DNA of 64,000 nt, taken from the NCBI RefSeq assembly GCF_003339865.1, contig NZ_QPKV01000002.1, positions 248,001 to 312,000 on the forward strand, in the 5' to 3' direction. The position numbers and the translations under genes were made by a program. This document shows, piece after piece, positions 52,800-62,316 of the stretch (its first letter is position 1; every line of letters begins with the position of its first letter). The stretch is from Pedobacter chinensis. Its GTDB lineage: Bacteria; Bacteroidota; Bacteroidia; Sphingobacteriales; Sphingobacteriaceae. Below the pieces are notes generated by a model. The model made no database searches. It was given only the letters and a program-made list of their open reading frames with translations, and was not told where the DNA came from.

Positions 52800-54272
52800 T
52801 TATTCATCATTATTTTCCAATAACTTGTTTAATAACAGTTCGAGATTAACCGTGGCAAATGAAGAACTATAATCGGATAACCCATAAGGTATGATTAATT
52901 CTCCATTGCTGATAATCGATCCGCAAGAATAAACCACGTTTGGAACATAACCTTCCCTTTCATCGTTATTTGGGATGATTAACGGTTCTTTCAGGTGTCC
53001 TATTTCCTTACTTGGATCTTCCAAATCCAATAATACTACACCAATACAATATCTTCGCATAGGCCCAACACCGTGTGTAATAACCAACCATCCTTTTTCA
53101 GTTTCAATCGGAGAACCACAGTTTCCAATCTGCACTAATTCCCAGCAATATCTTGGTTGTTTCAACAGTATTGGATTTTCCCAAACATTTACTTTATCAG
53201 AAAACATTAAGTAATTGTTCCATCCATCAATTCTGCTCATCATCACATATTTTCCATTTATTTTTCTTGGAAACAGCGCTAAATTTTTGTTTTGTGCACC
53301 ATCACCATAAAGCGGAATTACTTTAAACTCATAAAAATCTGCTGTTTGTACCAGTTTAGGTATGATCAGAGACCCATCAAAAGCCGTATATGTAGCATAG
53401 TAAAGAATCTTTCCATCATCTTTTATAAACTTAACAAATCTGGCATCTTCAATTCCTTTACGTTCAAATTCAGATATGGGAAAAATTACACGATCTGAAA
53501 TGTCGGTATCTTTTGAAAAGGTAATGGTATGATAGGTATCAGAAAGCCAAAGCACTTTATCATATTCGATCAATCGGGTAGGATCTTCTTTATGCAGGCT
53601 TTTGGAATCTTTGATGATGTTGCTCAAACTCGTGTATTCAAACTTTTCATCAAGCTTGGCTTCTATTTCTTCCAAAACAGATGGATCTATTTGTGCATAT
53701 GCCGCTTTTTTAAAAAATAATTTCTTTACATAAATGGCATTTTTAACAATTTCTGCTTCATCTACATAGTTCCCAACAGGTAAAACCTGAATATTATTAT
53801 TCTTATCAATTAGTGCTCTGCGAAACACAATTGATGAAATATGCCCTTCCCCTACGGCTCTGAAACTAATGATCACTCTTTTCTCTCCTTCAACAAGATC
53901 AGTTTGATCAGGATCATCTACAATGCTGGGATTAAAAAAAGCAGCAGACTCTATGGAGTATTCATGTGTGAAATAAGCACCAATCAGCAATCTGGTATAT
54001 TGATCCAGATCTTCCATATCTGTTCCCAGGGCTAAAAATTGTTTTTTTAATTTTTTGCAATGACGGTTTAAAATCTTTGTAATGTTGCGGTGGCGTTTGG
54101 AGTACTCTTGTAATATGGGAGATATTAAAGAAAAAATTTTTTCATCAGAAAATTCTAAAACCTTTCTAATTACTTCTAATGCTCTCTCTTCTCCGTTAAA
54201 AAAAAACCGGGCTATAACTCGTTTGGTATCTGGGTTAACCTTAACAGGCTTTCGTTCTATATATAATCTCAT
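52800..54272 (-). CDS. GH130-family beta-mannoside phosphorylase/hydrolase-like protein
   Basis: A 490-residue protein with a GH130 five-bladed propeller. Residues 1-130 are an added helical domain (IRKVLEFSDEKIFSLISPILQEYSKRHRNI). The catalytic Asp is likely in RKGIEDARFVKF near residue 276, followed by ATYTAFDGSLIIPKL and KYVMMSRIDGWNNYLMFSD. GH130 members phosphorolyse or hydrolyse beta-mannosides. It faces a GT4 gene across a repeat region. Confidence 0.8.
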   Translation of the reverse strand: MRLYIERKPVKVNPDTKRVIARFFFNGEERALEVIRKVLEFSDEKIFSLISPILQEYSKRHRNITKILNRHCKKLKKQFLALGTDMEDLDQYTRLLIGAYFTHEYSIESAAFFNPSIVDDPDQTDLVEGEKRVIISFRAVGEGHISSIVFRRALIDKNNNIQVLPVGNYVDEAEIVKNAIYVKKLFFKKAAYAQIDPSVLEEIEAKLDEKFEYTSLSNIIKDSKSLHKEDPTRLIEYDKVLWLSDTYHTITFSKDTDISDRVIFPISEFERKGIEDARFVKFIKDDGKILYYATYTAFDGSLIIPKLVQTADFYEFKVIPLYGDGAQNKNLALFPRKINGKYVMMSRIDGWNNYLMFSDKVNVWENPILLKQPRYCWELVQIGNCGSPIETEKGWLVITHGVGPMRRYCIGVVLLDLEDPSKEIGHLKEPLIIPNNDEREGYVPNVVYSCGSIISNGELIIPYGLSDYSSSFATVNLELLLNKLLENNDE

Positions 54273-54422
54273 TCTTAAGATGTTTTGGTAGCTAATTTAA
54301 TCTTTCAGTCTTATAATTTGCAAGTAGTATAGTAACTAATTTACGAGTTAATTGTTTCTGTTTTTATCGTTTTGATGAGAATATTTACCTTAGCATAAAC
54401 ATCTGTTCAAACGAGATCATCC

Positions 54423-55586
54423 ATGCAAAGCAAGTCGCCAGAAAATATTATTCCTGATCATGAAAAATTACGTTTACAAAAACTTTTTTACTACGAGATT
54501 TTAAATTCACCAGCAGAAAATACTTTCGATAATATTAGCAGTTTAGCCAGTGAAATTTTTGAGGTACCTCATGCCGGAATTTGTTTTATAGAAGAAGAAA
54601 ATATTTTTATAAAATCCCAAATTGGTGCTGCAGTTGAAACCAAAAGAAAAAATAGCCCGGTTTCATTAGCCATTTTAGGTAATGATGTTCAGGTAATCAG
54701 TAATAAAGAGTTTAGTTCGGACAATGAAAAAATAAAATTTTTCGCGGTTGCACCCATTCAATCTCCCGATGGATTTAACATTGGAGCTATTTATGTTTTT
54801 GATACAGTTTTTAAAACACCATCAAACAATCAGATAAAAATGCTGGCCCGTTTAGCTGAAATGGTTATTGATAAACTAGAAACCAGAATTGCCATTAGAA
54901 AATCGTTAAGTGCTCAGGATGATCGGTTACATGTTCTTATTCATGATTTAAAAAACCCGATGACTACGATTTCTCTGCAATCGGAGTTAATTGGAAGAAT
55001 ATCAAATATTGATGAAAAAGCAGTTTTAATAGCTTCTAAAATAAATGTCCAATCTAAAAAGATTGTTGATAGCTTAAACGAGATTTTAATTTCAGCCAGA
55101 AAGGAAAGCGGCTCTTTTAAACCACAAAAAGTAAAGGTTGATTTAAAAGAAATTTTAGAAATTGTTACGAAAAACCTCGCTTTAACTGCAAATCAAAAAA
55201 AGCAATCATTTGTGATTGATATTGATAGCGCATTGGAAATTTTTGGCGATACCGATAAACTTAAAGTATTGTTTTTCCAGCTACTCCATAATGCAATTAA
55301 GTTTTCTGATGAAAGTACAGCGATTATGATTAGTCATCAAACTGAAGAAAACCTTATTACCATTGCAATAAAAGATCAGGGAGTAGGTTTGTCAGCCGAA
55401 GATTTAGAAAAATTATTCATCAAATTTGCCCGTTTAAGCGCCATACCAACACATAAAGAAAACTCGAATGGATTGGGGTTAACCATGGCTAAAATGTTTG
55501 TTGATATGCACAAGGGCAAACTTTGGGCAGAGAGCGAGGGTAAAAATAAAGGCACAACTTTTTTTGTGCAATTACCTGTTAAATAA
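54423..55586 (+). CDS. GAF-domain sensor histidine kinase
   Basis: A 387-residue soluble kinase. Residues about 25-160 form a GAF domain (FDNISSLASEIFEVPHAGICFIEEENIFIKSQIG). The dimerisation helix holds the phospho-His near 174 in VLIHDLKNPMTTISLQ. The ATPase motifs are FFQLLHNAIKFSD, IAIKDQGVGL and SNGLGLTMAKMFVDMHKG. No membrane segment is seen. It stands alone after a partly matching promoter box, TACCTTAG, at 54386-54393. Confidence 0.9.
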   Translation: MQSKSPENIIPDHEKLRLQKLFYYEILNSPAENTFDNISSLASEIFEVPHAGICFIEEENIFIKSQIGAAVETKRKNSPVSLAILGNDVQVISNKEFSSDNEKIKFFAVAPIQSPDGFNIGAIYVFDTVFKTPSNNQIKMLARLAEMVIDKLETRIAIRKSLSAQDDRLHVLIHDLKNPMTTISLQSELIGRISNIDEKAVLIASKINVQSKKIVDSLNEILISARKESGSFKPQKVKVDLKEILEIVTKNLALTANQKKQSFVIDIDSALEIFGDTDKLKVLFFQLLHNAIKFSDESTAIMISHQTEENLITIAIKDQGVGLSAEDLEKLFIKFARLSAIPTHKENSNGLGLTMAKMFVDMHKGKLWAESEGKNKGTTFFVQLPVK

Positions 55587-55625
55587 ATAGTTTTCAATTT
55601 TCACATGATCAGTTAAAGAAATCAA

Positions 55626-56714
55626 TTAATCCAACAACTCCACTAATTCCATTTCCTCTAATAAAATCCGTTCAGGGGTTCCGGTTTTAAGGAATGACCA
55701 TTTAACAAGCCGGATAAAGCCGTTTTCAATTTCAATGCCGGTAATGTCGCCATCGCTAAAACAACAGCAGCCAGTGTTAAAATAACCAGGCTTATAGGGT
55801 TTAAATTCTGGCGCCATATCTCCTTCCTTAACCCGCTGTTTTAGTTCGGCATTCAAAAAATCTATTTCCTGCTGGTTACCGGCAGTTGTAGCGCGCTTGA
55901 GTTTAACATAAATTCGTTCTAAATGCGTGAGGGAAGCAAATACAGGCTGGTGGGTATGTCCGGTAATTAGCACCGTATTTGTTTGTTCAGCTTGCCAGTT
56001 GTACATCATTCGATTATGGTCGGTTTTCAGTTGGTTATCATAGGCAGGCGTATTCGGATTTATTTGTAAATAAGCTTGTAATGGCGCCCATATTGTACTT
56101 ATAAACCATTTACTGAACCAGTTTCCATCGCTCTGCAAATCTCCCTGATGGCCATGGGTAAGAAATATATCCAGTGTTTTTCCTGAAAGTTGAATTTTTA
56201 ATAAGGCACCTTCATATATTGAGATTTTTTTACCGTAAATTCTATTTAAAGTAAAACCAGCTAAGGGATCATTATCCCAATACAAATCATGGTTTCCGAA
56301 TATTTTGGTAAAGGAATTTTTTTCTATAAATGCTTTTTCGATATCAAAAGTGGCTTGATTATGTTTGATAACCGATTCCATTAAATTCTCCCAAAGTTCT
56401 TCGCTATCTCCAAGATTGATGTAATGAAAATTTTCATCATTGTAATGTAGCAGTGCTTTCAGGTAGTTCTGTTCTGATAAAGAAAAATCATCAGCATAAT
56501 CTCTGGCACCCTTGTGCTGATCAGAAAAAATAATGAACTTATCTGCGGTAGTGATCTTAAAAACCAAACCCCGTTTGCCTGGATTTTTTAAAATCTTTTT
56601 ATAAAGCGTGGTCAATGCATCATGAATACGTTTCTGGTTAGGGCGAGAGCCAAACTTATTCGATAATCCAATTATCCAATTGCCTAATAAACGTTGTAAC
56701 AGTTTCCGCATCAA
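55626..56714 (-). CDS. Metallophosphoesterase
   Basis: A 362-residue calcineurin-like phosphoesterase. Motifs: KFIIFSDQHKGARDYADDF (DxH), HYINLGDSEELWENLM (GDxxE), IFGNHDLYWDN (GNHD), LTHGHQGDLQSDG and VLITGHTHQPVFA (GHTH). It has an N-terminal helical extension, and in FNTGCCCFSDGDITG three Cys in a row near the end. The substrate is unknown. It is unrelated in detail to the tandem pair at 17-18.7 kb. Confidence 0.85.
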   Translation of the reverse strand: MMRKLLQRLLGNWIIGLSNKFGSRPNQKRIHDALTTLYKKILKNPGKRGLVFKITTADKFIIFSDQHKGARDYADDFSLSEQNYLKALLHYNDENFHYINLGDSEELWENLMESVIKHNQATFDIEKAFIEKNSFTKIFGNHDLYWDNDPLAGFTLNRIYGKKISIYEGALLKIQLSGKTLDIFLTHGHQGDLQSDGNWFSKWFISTIWAPLQAYLQINPNTPAYDNQLKTDHNRMMYNWQAEQTNTVLITGHTHQPVFASLTHLERIYVKLKRATTAGNQQEIDFLNAELKQRVKEGDMAPEFKPYKPGYFNTGCCCFSDGDITGIEIENGFIRLVKWSFLKTGTPERILLEEMELVELLD

Positions 56715-56975
56715 AAAATGTTGATCATGTATTCAATCAAACTTAACAAAATATAATAGTAAACGTTTTAAAACCCTGGCATAATTCCATATTAACGGAG
56801 CATGAATTCAATTACATTTGTTGTGTTGTAATTGCTATATTTTTTTTTGAAAATGTGTTTTTTGGTTGAAGAAAAAATTTTCTATCTTCTATTTGCAAAG
56901 TAACATTTACTTTAGATTCCTTTCAAATGATCAGAATGTTTTTATTTTCGAGAAAACTAACCAAATAAAACAAAA

Positions 56976-58133
56976 ATGATAAACATTCAACTTCAAAATT
57001 TACTAAAACCTTTTAGTTTATCAGTATTAATCCTTTTTGGCATTTCTAAAATCAATTTTGCTCAGAACCAAACTAAAGAACTTCAACTCAATAATATTCA
57101 AAAAATTTCTCGCTTAACTGGTACGCCACTTAAAGGTGAACAGCTTCCAAGCCCAAACAATACTGCTGAACAGTACGATGTTGGTGGTACCGATCTTGGA
57201 ATTTTTTGGCAAATGGAAGGTTCAAAAGTTGGAATTTTCTTTGGTGATACCCACGGAAGGGAATTTATTGCTGAAAAAGATGGTAAAGGTGGAGGTAATG
57301 GAGCAAATTGGCGATCAAACGTTTTAGCTTTTTCGAGTGATGACTACTTAGAGGATGGAATAAAAATCGATTCAATGGCTTTAGATGATCAAGGCAGTGC
57401 TCGCGAAATTTGTGCAGGTGGCAAAACCAATCCTCAAAAATATAACACCTCTATCCCCACAGCAGCCATTAGAGTTAAAAACATAGATTATGTTCATTAC
57501 ATGAATATTTATGATTGGGCAGGTGGAAATGGCCGATGGTTAACCAATTTTTCTTCTATATACACCTCTGCAGACAATGGAAAAACCTGGACGAGAAGAA
57601 ATGAAATAACTTTTAAAGGCGACAGTAAATTTTCTCAGGTTTGTTATGCAAAAAAGGATGGCTATGTATTGATGATAGGCAGCCTGTCAGGCAGAGGCGG
57701 ACCTGGTTATTTAGCTCGTATCAAGGAAAAAAACATGCTAAACCTTAATCAGTATGAATATTGGAATAGCAACTTAAAAAAATGGATTAAAGGTGATGAA
57801 AGCAAAGCGACAATTATAATACCTGGACCAATTGGTGAGGCATCGCTACTTTATCATGAAAAATATAAAAGATGGATAATTGCTTATAGCTATGATTCGG
57901 CTTACGATCCAAATGTAAAGGATAAATTTCATGCAATCGTTTATCGTGATGCAAAAAACATTAACGGAACCTGGAGTGATTTAAAAATATTGGCCAGCGA
58001 AAAAGAATTTAAAGGCTTGTATTGCCCTTATATTTATCCATTAAAAAATAAGAGTGATAAATTATATTTTACCATGTCGCAGTGGGAACCTTACAATGTT
58101 TATTTAATGACTGCCGATATTAGCACAAAATGA
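56976..58133 (+). CDS. DUF4185 secreted protein
   Basis: A 385-residue exported protein with a signal peptide (LLKPFSLSVLILFGISKINFA). The DUF4185 pattern is clear: RLTGTPLKGEQLPSPNNTAEQYDVGGTDLGIFWQMEG and VGIFFGDTHGRE, then TSADNGKTWTRRNE and PYIYPLKNKSDKLYFTMSQWEPYNVYLM. It resembles a five-bladed beta-propeller as in sialidase- or GH43-like proteins. No catalytic residue can be assigned. Its role is unknown. Confidence 0.8.
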   Translation: MINIQLQNLLKPFSLSVLILFGISKINFAQNQTKELQLNNIQKISRLTGTPLKGEQLPSPNNTAEQYDVGGTDLGIFWQMEGSKVGIFFGDTHGREFIAEKDGKGGGNGANWRSNVLAFSSDDYLEDGIKIDSMALDDQGSAREICAGGKTNPQKYNTSIPTAAIRVKNIDYVHYMNIYDWAGGNGRWLTNFSSIYTSADNGKTWTRRNEITFKGDSKFSQVCYAKKDGYVLMIGSLSGRGGPGYLARIKEKNMLNLNQYEYWNSNLKKWIKGDESKATIIIPGPIGEASLLYHEKYKRWIIAYSYDSAYDPNVKDKFHAIVYRDAKNINGTWSDLKILASEKEFKGLYCPYIYPLKNKSDKLYFTMSQWEPYNVYLMTADISTK

Positions 58134-58134
58134 A

Positions 58135-58368
58135 TTAAGCATCTTCTCCATTCCAAATATCATCATCAGCATGTTTTACTTCATCATGGCTCGATGATGA
58201 TGTTTTAAATTCTTCATGATGATAATTTCTTTCCGGGTTTTCGGGTAAACCACTATCATGTTCCGGAATGGCTTTTCGCAAATGTTCAGGCTTTTTTACC
58301 TCTGGTAAATCATCGTGAATAACAGCAGGTTTTAATATTTTCTTATCGGGATTTGATTTATTTTCCAT
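58135..58368 (-). CDS. Small hydrophilic hypothetical protein
   Basis: A 77-residue highly polar peptide (MENKSNPDKKILKPAVIHDD, EHDSGLPENPERNYHHEEFK, HADDDIWNGEDA) with acidic and His residues and no hydrophobic core. It converges with the DUF4185 gene with only 1 bp between the stops. Probably a disordered protein. No family recognised. Confidence 0.55.
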   Translation of the reverse strand: MENKSNPDKKILKPAVIHDDLPEVKKPEHLRKAIPEHDSGLPENPERNYHHEEFKTSSSSHDEVKHADDDIWNGEDA

Positions 58369-58532
58369 AATATCAATCGCTCAAATTTCAAGCCATACCT
58401 AATATTTTAAATAAATGAAGGCATGTTTTTTGAAATTGGTGACTATTGATTGTAGCGCATTTTTGCTTTTAACATTTAACAAGATGCGATGCGACATATA
58501 ATTGTCGGCTCCAAGCGGCAAAGAAATTCAAT

Positions 58533-58585
58533 ATTGAGAAATTAAGAGCATTAAGCAAAGCGTTTAATTTCCTTAATTTCTCAAT
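58533..58585. repeat. 14-bp hairpin downstream of the uxuA operon
   Basis: ATTGAGAAATTAAG (58533-58546) pairs with CTTAATTTCTCAAT (58572-58585). It lies 38 bp past the mannonate dehydratase stop on the leftward strand and may end that transcript. It lacks a clear T run. The rest of this 254-bp gap shows nothing else. Confidence 0.5.
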
Positions 58586-58622
58586 GGCAAAATAAAGGCG
58601 GCAGCCTGATTTTGCTATAAAA

Positions 58623-59798
58623 CTAATAGTTTCCGGTAACACCGATTTCTAAACCTCTTAATTCAGCCAGGCCTCTTAATCGACCAATTGCAGAATAACC
58701 AGGATTTGTTTGTTTGGCCAAATCATCAAGCATTTGATGTCCGTGATCAGGGCGGAAAGGGATGGATTTATCACGTTTTGCATTTTCTTCAGATAGCGCT
58801 TTCATAATTTCGTACATATTAACGTCTCCGCCTAAATGATCTGCCTCATAAAAACTGCCATCTTCATCTTTGGTTACATTACGTAAATGCGCAAAATAAA
58901 CACGTTCTTTAACTGTATTGAAAATCTCTAAAGCATCGTTTTTCATTCCGGCACCTAAAGATCCTGTACAAAAGCAAACTCCATTGAATGCCTGATCAAC
59001 TTCACTTATGATGTATTTGAAATCTGCTAAAGTACTGGCTATTCGTGGCAAACCTAAAATAGGATAAGGTGGATCATCAGGATGAATGGTCATTTTAATG
59101 CCTTCTTCCGTGCAAACATTGGCAATTGATGAGAGAAAATATTTCAGATTCTCTTTTAAACCTTCTGTACCGATGGCTGCATATTCACTAATGCTTGCCC
59201 TTAGTGTTTCCAGCTCAATTTCTTTTTCATTCGGAATGCCCATTAAAACATTGATGCGCAAATCATCCAGTTCTTTATCATTAAGCGTTGAGTACTTTTC
59301 ATTTGCCCTTTGAAGAATTGATGCTGAATAATCTGCCTCAGCATTTTCTCTTTTCAAAATATGCAGATCAAAAATTGCCAGATCGATCCAGTTGAAGTAC
59401 AAAGCTTTTGAGCCGTCTGCCATTTCCAAATCGAGTTGTGTACGTGTCCAGTCTAAAACCGGCATAAAGTTGTAACAAACGATCTTGATTCCACATTTAG
59501 AAAGATTTTTTAATGAATTTCTGTAGTTTTCCAAATATTTTTCAGCATCTGCTCTGCGGGTTTTAATGGCTTCGTGCACAGGTACACTCTCTACAACCGA
59601 CCAGGTTAAGCCTGCGGCTTCGATAATCTCTTTTCTTTCTTCAATATCAGCCAATGGCCAAATCTCGCCATGGGGAATGTGATGTAAAGCCGTTACAATA
59701 CCAGTTGCCCCGGCTTGTTTAACATCTTGTAAGCTTACCGGGTCGTTTGGGCCGTACCAACGCCAGGTTTGTTCTAATTTTTTATATTTCGTTTCCAT
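58623..59798 (-). CDS. uxuA: Mannonate dehydratase
   Basis: A 391-residue TIM-barrel enzyme that dehydrates D-mannonate to 2-keto-3-deoxygluconate in glucuronate breakdown. Family motifs: MKWRWYGPND-like start (LEQTWRWYGPNDPVSLQDVKQAGATG), VSLQ and VTALHHIPHGEIW, IHPDDPPYPILGLPRI, FCTGSLGAG and AHLRNV. It is the last gene of the SDR-uxuA pair, 3 bp after the SDR stop. Confidence 0.95.
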   Translation of the reverse strand: METKYKKLEQTWRWYGPNDPVSLQDVKQAGATGIVTALHHIPHGEIWPLADIEERKEIIEAAGLTWSVVESVPVHEAIKTRRADAEKYLENYRNSLKNLSKCGIKIVCYNFMPVLDWTRTQLDLEMADGSKALYFNWIDLAIFDLHILKRENAEADYSASILQRANEKYSTLNDKELDDLRINVLMGIPNEKEIELETLRASISEYAAIGTEGLKENLKYFLSSIANVCTEEGIKMTIHPDDPPYPILGLPRIASTLADFKYIISEVDQAFNGVCFCTGSLGAGMKNDALEIFNTVKERVYFAHLRNVTKDEDGSFYEADHLGGDVNMYEIMKALSEENAKRDKSIPFRPDHGHQMLDDLAKQTNPGYSAIGRLRGLAELRGLEIGVTGNY

Positions 59799-59801
59799 AA
59801 A

Positions 59802-60626
59802 TTATACTCCAGAATACGCACAAAATCCACCATCAACTTTAATGTTTTCGCCATTTACAAATTTAGAGGCATCGCTTAATAAATAAATTAAAGCCCCAAT
59901 TAATTCCTCAGGATTTCCAAATCTTTTAAATGGAGTTTTTGAAATGATGGCCTCTCCTCTTGAGGTTAAGGAGCCATCATCATTGGTTAAAAGCGCTCTG
60001 TTTTGATTGGTAATAAAAAAGCCAGGAACAATAGCATTCATTCTGATTTTATCCTGATAACGGTTGGCCAACTCAACTGCCATCCATTTCGTATAACTAT
60101 CAATAGAAGCCTTGGCAAGTGAATATCCTAAAACCCTGGTAAGTGCCTGTGTAGCGGATACTGATGAAATATTCACGATACTGCCGCCATGTTTTGCAAT
60201 CTCTTTGCCAAAAATTTGAGTGGGGATGATTGTTCCAAATAAATTCAAGTCGAAAGCCTGTTTTAGGGCAGAAACATTCAGATCGAAAATATCACTGGTG
60301 GGTTGAATAACAGCATCGGCCACATTGCCACCTGCAGCATTTACCAATGCATCTATACGGCCATATTCGGCAATTATCTGTGTATTTGCATCAATCAAAT
60401 TTTGTTCGCTAAGTACATCAGCAATAATATAAATGGCTTTACAACCAGCATTACGTGCTTCTTCTACTCTATTTTTCGCTACATCTTCATTTCTGCCGAT
60501 GACTACAATTGTTGCCTTCGCGGCACACAATCCATTAATAAAAGCCTCTCCTAAAACACCTGTTGCTCCGGTAACAACAACAACCTTGTTTTTTAAAGAA
60601 AAAAGGCTTTCGACTTCTTTTACCAT
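59802..60626 (-). CDS. SDR oxidoreductase, likely D-fructuronate/mannonate reductase
   Basis: A 274-residue NAD(P)-dependent short-chain dehydrogenase. The cofactor loop is TGATGVLG, and the catalytic Ser-Tyr-Lys are in NISSVSA and GYSLAKAS. Gene order places it with uxuA, 3 bp apart, so it most likely reduces fructuronate to mannonate as an SDR-type UxuB/UxuD. It lacks the size of classical UxuB (about 480 residues), so the symbol is left open. Confidence 0.8.
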   Translation of the reverse strand: MVKEVESLFSLKNKVVVVTGATGVLGEAFINGLCAAKATIVVIGRNEDVAKNRVEEARNAGCKAIYIIADVLSEQNLIDANTQIIAEYGRIDALVNAAGGNVADAVIQPTSDIFDLNVSALKQAFDLNLFGTIIPTQIFGKEIAKHGGSIVNISSVSATQALTRVLGYSLAKASIDSYTKWMAVELANRYQDKIRMNAIVPGFFITNQNRALLTNDDGSLTSRGEAIISKTPFKRFGNPEELIGALIYLLSDASKFVNGENIKVDGGFCAYSGV

Positions 60627-60647
60627 TTTATTTTGTTTTTTATTTGG

Positions 60648-62129
60648 TTACTCTACCACTAATGTGGCTATGGAGTGAGGCAAGCTTGTTGTTGTGGCTG
60701 CATTACCCTTAATCCATAAACTATATTTTAATTTTTCGTCTGATTGATTCATGACAACGACTACCAACTTTCCATCAGCATTTAAGAAAGCTGTAGATTG
60801 CAATTTATCGCGGCTTGATGCAGCGCCTACTCTTTTTGCACCCGGGCGAATGAATTTAGAAAAATGGCCCATGTAATAATATGCATTGGTATAAATCAGT
60901 TTATCATTTTTGGTGTCGGCATGCACAGGTGCAAAACAGAAATTCCCCACATGATTTGGTCCACCGTTTTCATCTAAAAGAATGTTCCAGTCTGTCCAGG
61001 CAGCGGTTCCTGCATTAAAATCATTAATCATTGAGTAACCATAACGCTCGCCTAAAGTCCAGTCATCTAATTTTTTCACGTCATATTTTTCTTTACAACC
61101 TTCTGTAAAAATCAGAGCTTTATCAGGATAAGCTTCATGCGTTTGGCGAACATTTCCAAATTGCATATCACTTCCAGTCCATGTTTCATACCAGTGGAAA
61201 CCAATGCCCCAAACATATTTTGCTGCATCTTTATCGTTTAAAATGGTGCTTGCTCTTTGAAAAATCTGATCGCGATTATGATCCCAGGCAATTAATTTTT
61301 TAGCTGCCAAACCTGACCGATGTAAAGTTGGACCTAAAAAATTCTTGATAAAATCACGTTCTTCTTCAGCCGTATAAATACATGATTCCCACTTCTGCTT
61401 AGCCATTGGTTCATTTTGAACAGATAAACCCCATACCGGAATTCCCATTGATTCATAAGTTTTAATGAACTTAACATAATGATTGGCCCAACTTTGGCGA
61501 TAAGCTGGCAATAAATGGCCGCCCTGCAATAAACTATTATTATCTTTCATCCATGCTGGTGGTGACCAGGGACTTACATATAATGGCAATTTGCCTCCTG
61601 CTGCAGCAATAGCTTGTTTAATTAATGGAATTTTAAACTGCTCATCGTGCGCGACACTAAAAGTTTTTAAATCTTTATCATTATCCTGAACATAAGTATA
61701 ACTTCCGCTCGAAAAATCGCAACTGGCAATATTGGTACGCGCTAAAGTATAACCTATGCCCTCTCTGCTATAATAAGCTTTCAATAATTCCTGTTGATTT
61801 TTTTTCGAAAGCTTAGCAAAAGTTTCAGCAGAGGCATCTGTTAATGCACCACCAATGCCCACTAAAGTTTGATATTTAACTGTCGGATCTACAAAAATAC
61901 AAGGCTCTGTTTCAAATGGTTGTTTATTCTCTACAAAACTTAAGGTTTCAGTTTTACTGATGCGATAATCAGATTTTTCAGCAGTTGTGTAAACCGTTAC
62001 TTTTTTGTTGCCAACCGCATACGTTTGAACAGTTTTTGCGACTGCTTTAACGGCTTTTTTGTTCTGTGCGGCTGCAGTAAATGCAGTTGCCAAAACCAAT
62101 AGGATGCTCAGATTTTGTTTCATTATCAT
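60648..62129 (-). CDS. GH30 glycoside hydrolase, exported
   Basis: A 493-residue secreted enzyme with signal peptide ending FTAAAQ. GH30 motifs: GIGGALTDASAETFAKLS, GIGYTLARTNIASCDFSSGSYTY, LYVSPWSPPAWMKDN, acid/base Glu in GLSVQNEPMA (near 238) and nucleophile Glu in IFTEGCKE (near 342). The C-terminal beta domain follows (VMNQSDEKLKYSL). Subfamilies act on beta-1,6-glucan, beta-glucosides or xylan; which applies here is unclear. Two starts (62129 and 62123) are possible. Confidence 0.9.
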   Translation of the reverse strand: MIMKQNLSILLVLATAFTAAAQNKKAVKAVAKTVQTYAVGNKKVTVYTTAEKSDYRISKTETLSFVENKQPFETEPCIFVDPTVKYQTLVGIGGALTDASAETFAKLSKKNQQELLKAYYSREGIGYTLARTNIASCDFSSGSYTYVQDNDKDLKTFSVAHDEQFKIPLIKQAIAAAGGKLPLYVSPWSPPAWMKDNNSLLQGGHLLPAYRQSWANHYVKFIKTYESMGIPVWGLSVQNEPMAKQKWESCIYTAEEERDFIKNFLGPTLHRSGLAAKKLIAWDHNRDQIFQRASTILNDKDAAKYVWGIGFHWYETWTGSDMQFGNVRQTHEAYPDKALIFTEGCKEKYDVKKLDDWTLGERYGYSMINDFNAGTAAWTDWNILLDENGGPNHVGNFCFAPVHADTKNDKLIYTNAYYYMGHFSKFIRPGAKRVGAASSRDKLQSTAFLNADGKLVVVVMNQSDEKLKYSLWIKGNAATTTSLPHSIATLVVE

Positions 62130-62316
62130 TATTTATTTACGTTTAACGCCTTACAAACGACGCATTTATTTTATTTCACGATCCGAATTTCCGAATAAAT
62201 CATCCATTTAAGTCACAAAATCATAAATATTACATATCATTTTTTATCTCTCGTTTTTACTATTCCTCATAACGTTTTATCTCTTAGGAAAATAACTCAT
62301 ATCATGCGTTACCTAA

